Shown here in pieces: positions 60,658 through 64,000 of a stretch of 64,000 bases of DNA. This DNA is from Cohnella lupini. GTDB lineage: Bacteria > Bacillota > Bacilli > Paenibacillales > Paenibacillaceae. The position numbers and the translations under genes were made by a program. The stretch is taken from the NCBI RefSeq assembly GCF_003386205.1, contig NZ_QRDY01000016.1, positions 1-64,000 of the forward strand. The letters run 5' to 3'. The notes under the pieces are model-generated. The model ran no database searches and had not been told where the DNA came from. It saw nothing but the letters and a program-made list of their open reading frames with translations. Each line of letters starts with the position of its first letter. Within the stretch, counting starts at the first letter, position 1.

Positions 60658-62523
60658 TTACTCCTTGACGAACGGTTTGTCTTGGGAAACGGCGATCTGA
60701 TAAGGATATAGATTCGTTCCGTCTCCGATCGCATAGTTCAATATCCGCTTGTTGACCGGAGCGAGCACGGCGCGGTACAGCGTCGGGAAGACCGGAATCT
60801 CGTCTACCATGAGCTTCTGCCACTGCTTGTAAATGTCTTGACGTACTTTCACGTCGAACGCTTTTTCCGATATGCCTTCCGCTAGCAGCCGATCATTCTC
60901 CGCGCTTTCATACCTTGGGAAGTTGTAAATCGCATCTTTCCCGTATAGACCCGAAGGGTCAACGTCAATACCCACGCTCCACGCGCCCTGGTAAACATCC
61001 ACCTTAGGGTCATCCTCGCCATTGGCGCCGACGCGGTCATAGAAGGAGTTAAACTCCACCATTTCCAACTGCACGTTCAGTCCGATGGCCTGCCAGGACT
61101 GCACGTAATATTGGGCAAGCGGCTGTGCAATGTCGCCTCCGGTCATGGAAATGAAGTTAATGACTAATTCGCTTCCATCCGGATTGGTTCTAAATTTGCC
61201 ATCCATCTTGTACCCTGCATCATCCAAAATTTTATTAGCCATTTCCGGGTCGTAAGCAACCCCCGGATTCGTAGAATCATGGTACTCCGGATGGGACGGA
61301 GGGATTAAGGTCGTAGCATTCCAGCGCAAGCCGTGATAGAACTTTTTGCCGACCTGATCGTTATCGACCGCAAGCCACATCGCTTTCCTCAAATTCACGT
61401 CGCCCATCTTAGCCTTTGCATCCGGAACGACCTTTCCGGCCTCTGCATCCCATTTTCCTAGCTTGAAGCCCATGTAAGTGTACGCCCGGTCAATCGTACC
61501 CAGGAACTCCACGTTGGAGAGAGTCGCGTTGTCCGGATATTGATCAACGGGGAATGAATCGACGAGGTCGACTCCGCCGGTTTCCAGCTGCTGAACGATA
61601 GTCGTTGGATTAATGACCTTCAGAACAACCTCGTCCAAGGCAGGCTCGCCCCGCCAGTAATCCGGGTTTTTCTCGAAGACCACCGATTCCCCGGGAACGA
61701 TGCTTTTTACTTTGAACGGCCCGAAGCCGATCGGCTTCTCGCGTACTTCCGGAGATGCCGATATTTTAGCCACGTCCATGACGCCGAAGATATGCTTAGC
61801 TAGCGGATAGCTCCACACGCCGCCGGTCAATAAGGACGGCGTCGATTGAATATACGTTATCTTCAGCTTTTTCTCGGAAAGCACCTCTATCCCGGAGATG
61901 GTTTTCGCTTTGCCGTCATGGTATTCCGCCATCCCTACGATATTCGTGAAATTGGAATCGTACCGAGGACCGTCATACTTCGGGTTACCGATGACTTCAT
62001 GGGCGAACAGCCAATCTTCGGCAGTTACCGGTTTGCCGTCTTGCCAGTTTACGTTGTCCCGAATCGTGAACGTAAACGTTTTGCCGTCCTCCGATACCTC
62101 ATAGGTTGCAGCGCCGTCATTGGTGTATACGTAGCTCTTATCCCAAGTCAGCAGCCCTTCATCGAACCAGCTTAATACTTGAGAATCCGGGTCGCCGGAA
62201 TAGAAGTTAAAGTTCAACGTTCCTTCGAACGGCGTATCCGAAACGAGTCCGAATGTAATCGATCCCCCTTTTATCGCTTCGCCTTCGTTTTTCTTTACAT
62301 TGCTGAAATCATTGATGGAATAAAGTCCGTCCTCCGCGGCAGGCGTCTCGCTTGCACTTGGACTTGCGCTTGCACTAGACGTAGGAGTTGCCGTCTCCGT
62401 CGTAGCGGAAGGACTGCTTTCCTCGTTCCCATTGCCTGATGAACACGCCGCTAGCAACACGGTCAGCGCCATCATAATCGGAAAAAACAACGACCTTGCA
62501 TTCACCGGCTTCTTCTTCGTCAT
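60658..62523 (-). CDS. oligopeptide ABC transporter substrate-binding lipoprotein
   Basis: A 621-residue family 5 solute-binding lipoprotein (OppA/DppA type). Lipobox LLAACSS near residue 30, then a Ser/Thr/Ala/Pro linker. Family blocks include FEGTLNFNFYSGDPDSQVLS, FTIRDNVNWQDGKPVTAEDW, GFGPFKVKSIVPGESVVFEK and VNLRKAMWLAVDNDQVGKKF. The start at 62523 has GGAGGAGAGA upstream. It follows the two permease genes on the same strand (16-bp gap). The cargo is a peptide or possibly another compound such as nickel-chelate. Confidence 0.92.
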   Translation of the reverse strand: MTKKKPVNARSLFFPIMMALTVLLAACSSGNGNEESSPSATTETATPTSSASASPSASETPAAEDGLYSINDFSNVKKNEGEAIKGGSITFGLVSDTPFEGTLNFNFYSGDPDSQVLSWFDEGLLTWDKSYVYTNDGAATYEVSEDGKTFTFTIRDNVNWQDGKPVTAEDWLFAHEVIGNPKYDGPRYDSNFTNIVGMAEYHDGKAKTISGIEVLSEKKLKITYIQSTPSLLTGGVWSYPLAKHIFGVMDVAKISASPEVREKPIGFGPFKVKSIVPGESVVFEKNPDYWRGEPALDEVVLKVINPTTIVQQLETGGVDLVDSFPVDQYPDNATLSNVEFLGTIDRAYTYMGFKLGKWDAEAGKVVPDAKAKMGDVNLRKAMWLAVDNDQVGKKFYHGLRWNATTLIPPSHPEYHDSTNPGVAYDPEMANKILDDAGYKMDGKFRTNPDGSELVINFISMTGGDIAQPLAQYYVQSWQAIGLNVQLEMVEFNSFYDRVGANGEDDPKVDVYQGAWSVGIDVDPSGLYGKDAIYNFPRYESAENDRLLAEGISEKAFDVKVRQDIYKQWQKLMVDEIPVFPTLYRAVLAPVNKRILNYAIGDGTNLYPYQIAVSQDKPFVKE

Positions 62524-62539
62524 CCGTTTCTCTCCTCCA

Positions 62540-63460
62540 TTATCCTTTTCTTTGTCTCGCATCCGTCGCACGCTTTAATGCTTGACCGACGTTATTTATA
62601 CTCAACATCAATACTAGAATCAGTAGCGATGCGGGTAACCATATCCACCATCTGGACTCTAGCGTTTGCGGGTCCGTAGCATAGCTGACTAAGGTGCCCA
62701 AGCTTGGCGTGCTCTCCGGAAAGCCGAATCCGAGAAAGGATAGACCGGACTCCAATCCGATATTGGCCGCCAAATTCAAAGTCATTGTTACGATAATAAT
62801 GGAGCTTAAATTCGGCAGAACCTGTACTAGCATGATTTTCAAGTTGGAAGATCCCAACGTTCTCGAGGCCTGAACGTAATCCATCTCCTTCTCCTGCAAC
62901 GCTTTGGATCGAATAAGCCTTGCAATCCCCATCCACAGAAAAGCTGTCATAATGAGAGAAAAGGATACGATGCTATACTTAGGCACTGCCGTGACGAACG
63001 CGATAACGATCATCAAAGTCGGTAAAATCATAAAGAAATCGACGAAACGCATAAAGATATTGTCGACCGTCCCCCCGAAATAGCCGGAGACGAGTCCCAC
63101 CAAGACGCCTATCAGACCCGTAAGCACGGTAACGATAATGCCAATGGACAATGAATTCCGGGTTCCGATGATTAATTGTCCGAATACGTCGCGTCCGCCA
63201 TAATCCGTGCCCAGCCAGAACTGCTCGGAAGGAGGTTGCTTAAGCGAGAATAAATCTACCGAGACGATTTGTTCTTGATCAAGAACAAGCGATATTCCGA
63301 AGACGCTCAAGATGACCAGGCATAAGAAGATCAAGGATATGAAAGCCACCTTGTCCCGCACGATTTCCCGCCATATGATTTTCCAGCCCGACGGACTCTT
63401 ATTGGGTTGCTTGGCCGTGGGTTGCTTCGCCGAAGATATCGGGATCGGTGCCTTGTCCAT
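62540..63460 (-). CDS. oligopeptide ABC transporter permease, OppC type
   Basis: A 306-residue permease. The cytoplasmic tail (about 35 residues) is followed by six helices. FWLGTDYGGRDVFGQLIIGT is the DppC/OppC signature, and YVQASRTLGSSNLKIMLVQV, then LPNLSSIIIV, form the EAA loop. ATG 63460 has GAGGTGG 7 bp upstream. Second permease of the operon with OppB-type gene upstream and binding protein downstream. Confidence 0.92.
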   Translation of the reverse strand: MDKAPIPISSAKQPTAKQPNKSPSGWKIIWREIVRDKVAFISLIFLCLVILSVFGISLVLDQEQIVSVDLFSLKQPPSEQFWLGTDYGGRDVFGQLIIGTRNSLSIGIIVTVLTGLIGVLVGLVSGYFGGTVDNIFMRFVDFFMILPTLMIVIAFVTAVPKYSIVSFSLIMTAFLWMGIARLIRSKALQEKEMDYVQASRTLGSSNLKIMLVQVLPNLSSIIIVTMTLNLAANIGLESGLSFLGFGFPESTPSLGTLVSYATDPQTLESRWWIWLPASLLILVLMLSINNVGQALKRATDARQRKG

Positions 63461-63487
63461 TTCATTCCACCTCAACGTTTCCGGTTC

Positions 63488-64000
63488 TTATTTAATTCGA
63501 ATACGGGGGTCAACTATGCTTAAGGTAATATCCGAAATCAAAGCCCCGATTATGGAAGCCGCTCCGTACAATAAAACCAGGGAAGTTACGACGCTGAAAT
63601 CTCGCAAAGAGATCGAGCTAAGGAACAACTGGCCCATTCCCGGATAGCTGAAAATATTCTCGATAAATATCGTCCCGCCGATCAGTCCGGTAATCTCGTA
63701 ACCGAAAAATGCGGCGATAGGCAATAACGAATTTCGCAAAATGTGCCGATTATACACGCGTGCCTCCGAGGCGCCCTTTGCTCTTGCGGTAATAATGAAA
63801 TCCTTCTGCTTCGTGTCGATAATCTCGCTGCGCAGATATTGAACCGTTGTCACCGTCGTAATTAAAGCCATGGATATAGCCGGCAACAACAAGTGGTATA
63901 TTTTGCTCGCTACGTATTGAACGGTTCCGGGCTCCGTCCCCGGTTCAACGCTGCCTCCGGTCGGAAACCAGCCGAAGTGAAAGCCGAACACCCATAACAT
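63488..64000 (-). CDS. oligopeptide ABC transporter permease, OppB type (5' part outside window)
   Basis: The last 170 or so residues of an OppB/DppB-type permease; the gene continues past the right edge, so its true start is not visible. The EAA loop is seen in FIITARAKGASEARVYNRHI, then LRNSLLPIAAFFG, and the C-terminal signature SYPGMGQLFLSSISLRDF is intact. It is upstream of the OppC-type permease with a 27-bp gap, so the operon runs permease, permease, binding protein; ATPase genes may lie further right. Confidence 0.92.
   Translation of the reverse strand: MLWVFGFHFGWFPTGGSVEPGTEPGTVQYVASKIYHLLLPAISMALITTVTTVQYLRSEIIDTKQKDFIITARAKGASEARVYNRHILRNSLLPIAAFFGYEITGLIGGTIFIENIFSYPGMGQLFLSSISLRDFSVVTSLVLLYGAASIIGALISDITLSIVDPRIRIK

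Overview
The window looks like a chromosomal segment of a spore-forming, Gram-positive bacterium of the Paenibacillaceae (Paenibacillus/Cohnella type). I infer this from the S-layer-homology (SLH) surface proteins, a YesM/YesN-type two-component pair next to an LplB/YtcP-type sugar transporter, a SleB-type cell-wall hydrolase with a copper-amine-oxidase-like stalk domain, strong AGGAGG ribosome sites with frequent TTG starts, and moderate GC content. No rRNA, tRNA, CRISPR array or intact insertion sequence was seen.

Layout. 0.2-2.4 kb: pyroglutamyl peptidase and an ABC-F ATPase (minus strand). 2.6-5.0 kb: a TcyABC-like cystine/amino-acid importer with a clear promoter and terminator. 5.1-9.3 kb: a very large exported beta-propeller protein with a polyglycine linker and SLH domains. 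9.3-12.7 kb: an ArsR/SRPBCC pair, a TetR/hydrolase pair and an SDR. 12.76-13.15 kb: a decayed flavin monooxygenase gene. 13.2-19.36 kb: a strikingly AT-rich island with a DUF262 protein and a 1208-residue YobI/KAP-like membrane P-loop NTPase, bounded by degenerate repeats and by twin terminators. 19.5-24.7 kb: DUF2975/XRE pair, a multi-pass membrane protein, a TetR plus NAD(P)-binding oxidoreductase with two operators, a broken duplicate of the membrane gene, and an exported protein. 24.8-35.7 kb: PfkB kinase, metallophosphoesterase, prolyl-4-hydroxylase-like oxygenase, GH88/GH105 hydrolase, AraC regulator, epimerases, EamA transporter, MmyB-like and HxlR regulators, luciferase-like oxidoreductase. 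35.8-42.5 kb: tandem type II asparaginases (one with SLH domains), an RCC1-repeat exported protein and a membrane glycosyltransferase. 42.6-43.7 kb: two 51-bp tandem-repeat arrays. 43.7-50.9 kb: YesMN-type sensor/regulator divergent from a sugar ABC transporter. 51.0-51.2 kb: a third 51-bp array. 51.3-57.3 kb: small metabolic genes and an XRE/MDR operon. 57.7-60.6 kb: a probable sporulation cluster, a SleB hydrolase and a soluble chemoreceptor. 60.7-64.0 kb: an oligopeptide ABC transporter running off the right edge.

How the genes work together. Much of the segment concerns the cell surface and nutrient capture: surface-anchored asparaginase beside a secreted one, a two-component regulated oligosaccharide importer, peptide and cystine importers, SLH proteins. 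The AT-rich island at 13.2-19.36 kb stands apart in composition and gene content. It is the best candidate for an undescribed system, probably a genome-defence or conflict module, although its function is inferred only from domain families. Three tandem arrays of unrelated-looking sequence share an exact 51-bp period and a common core, which suggests one family of expanding intergenic repeats.
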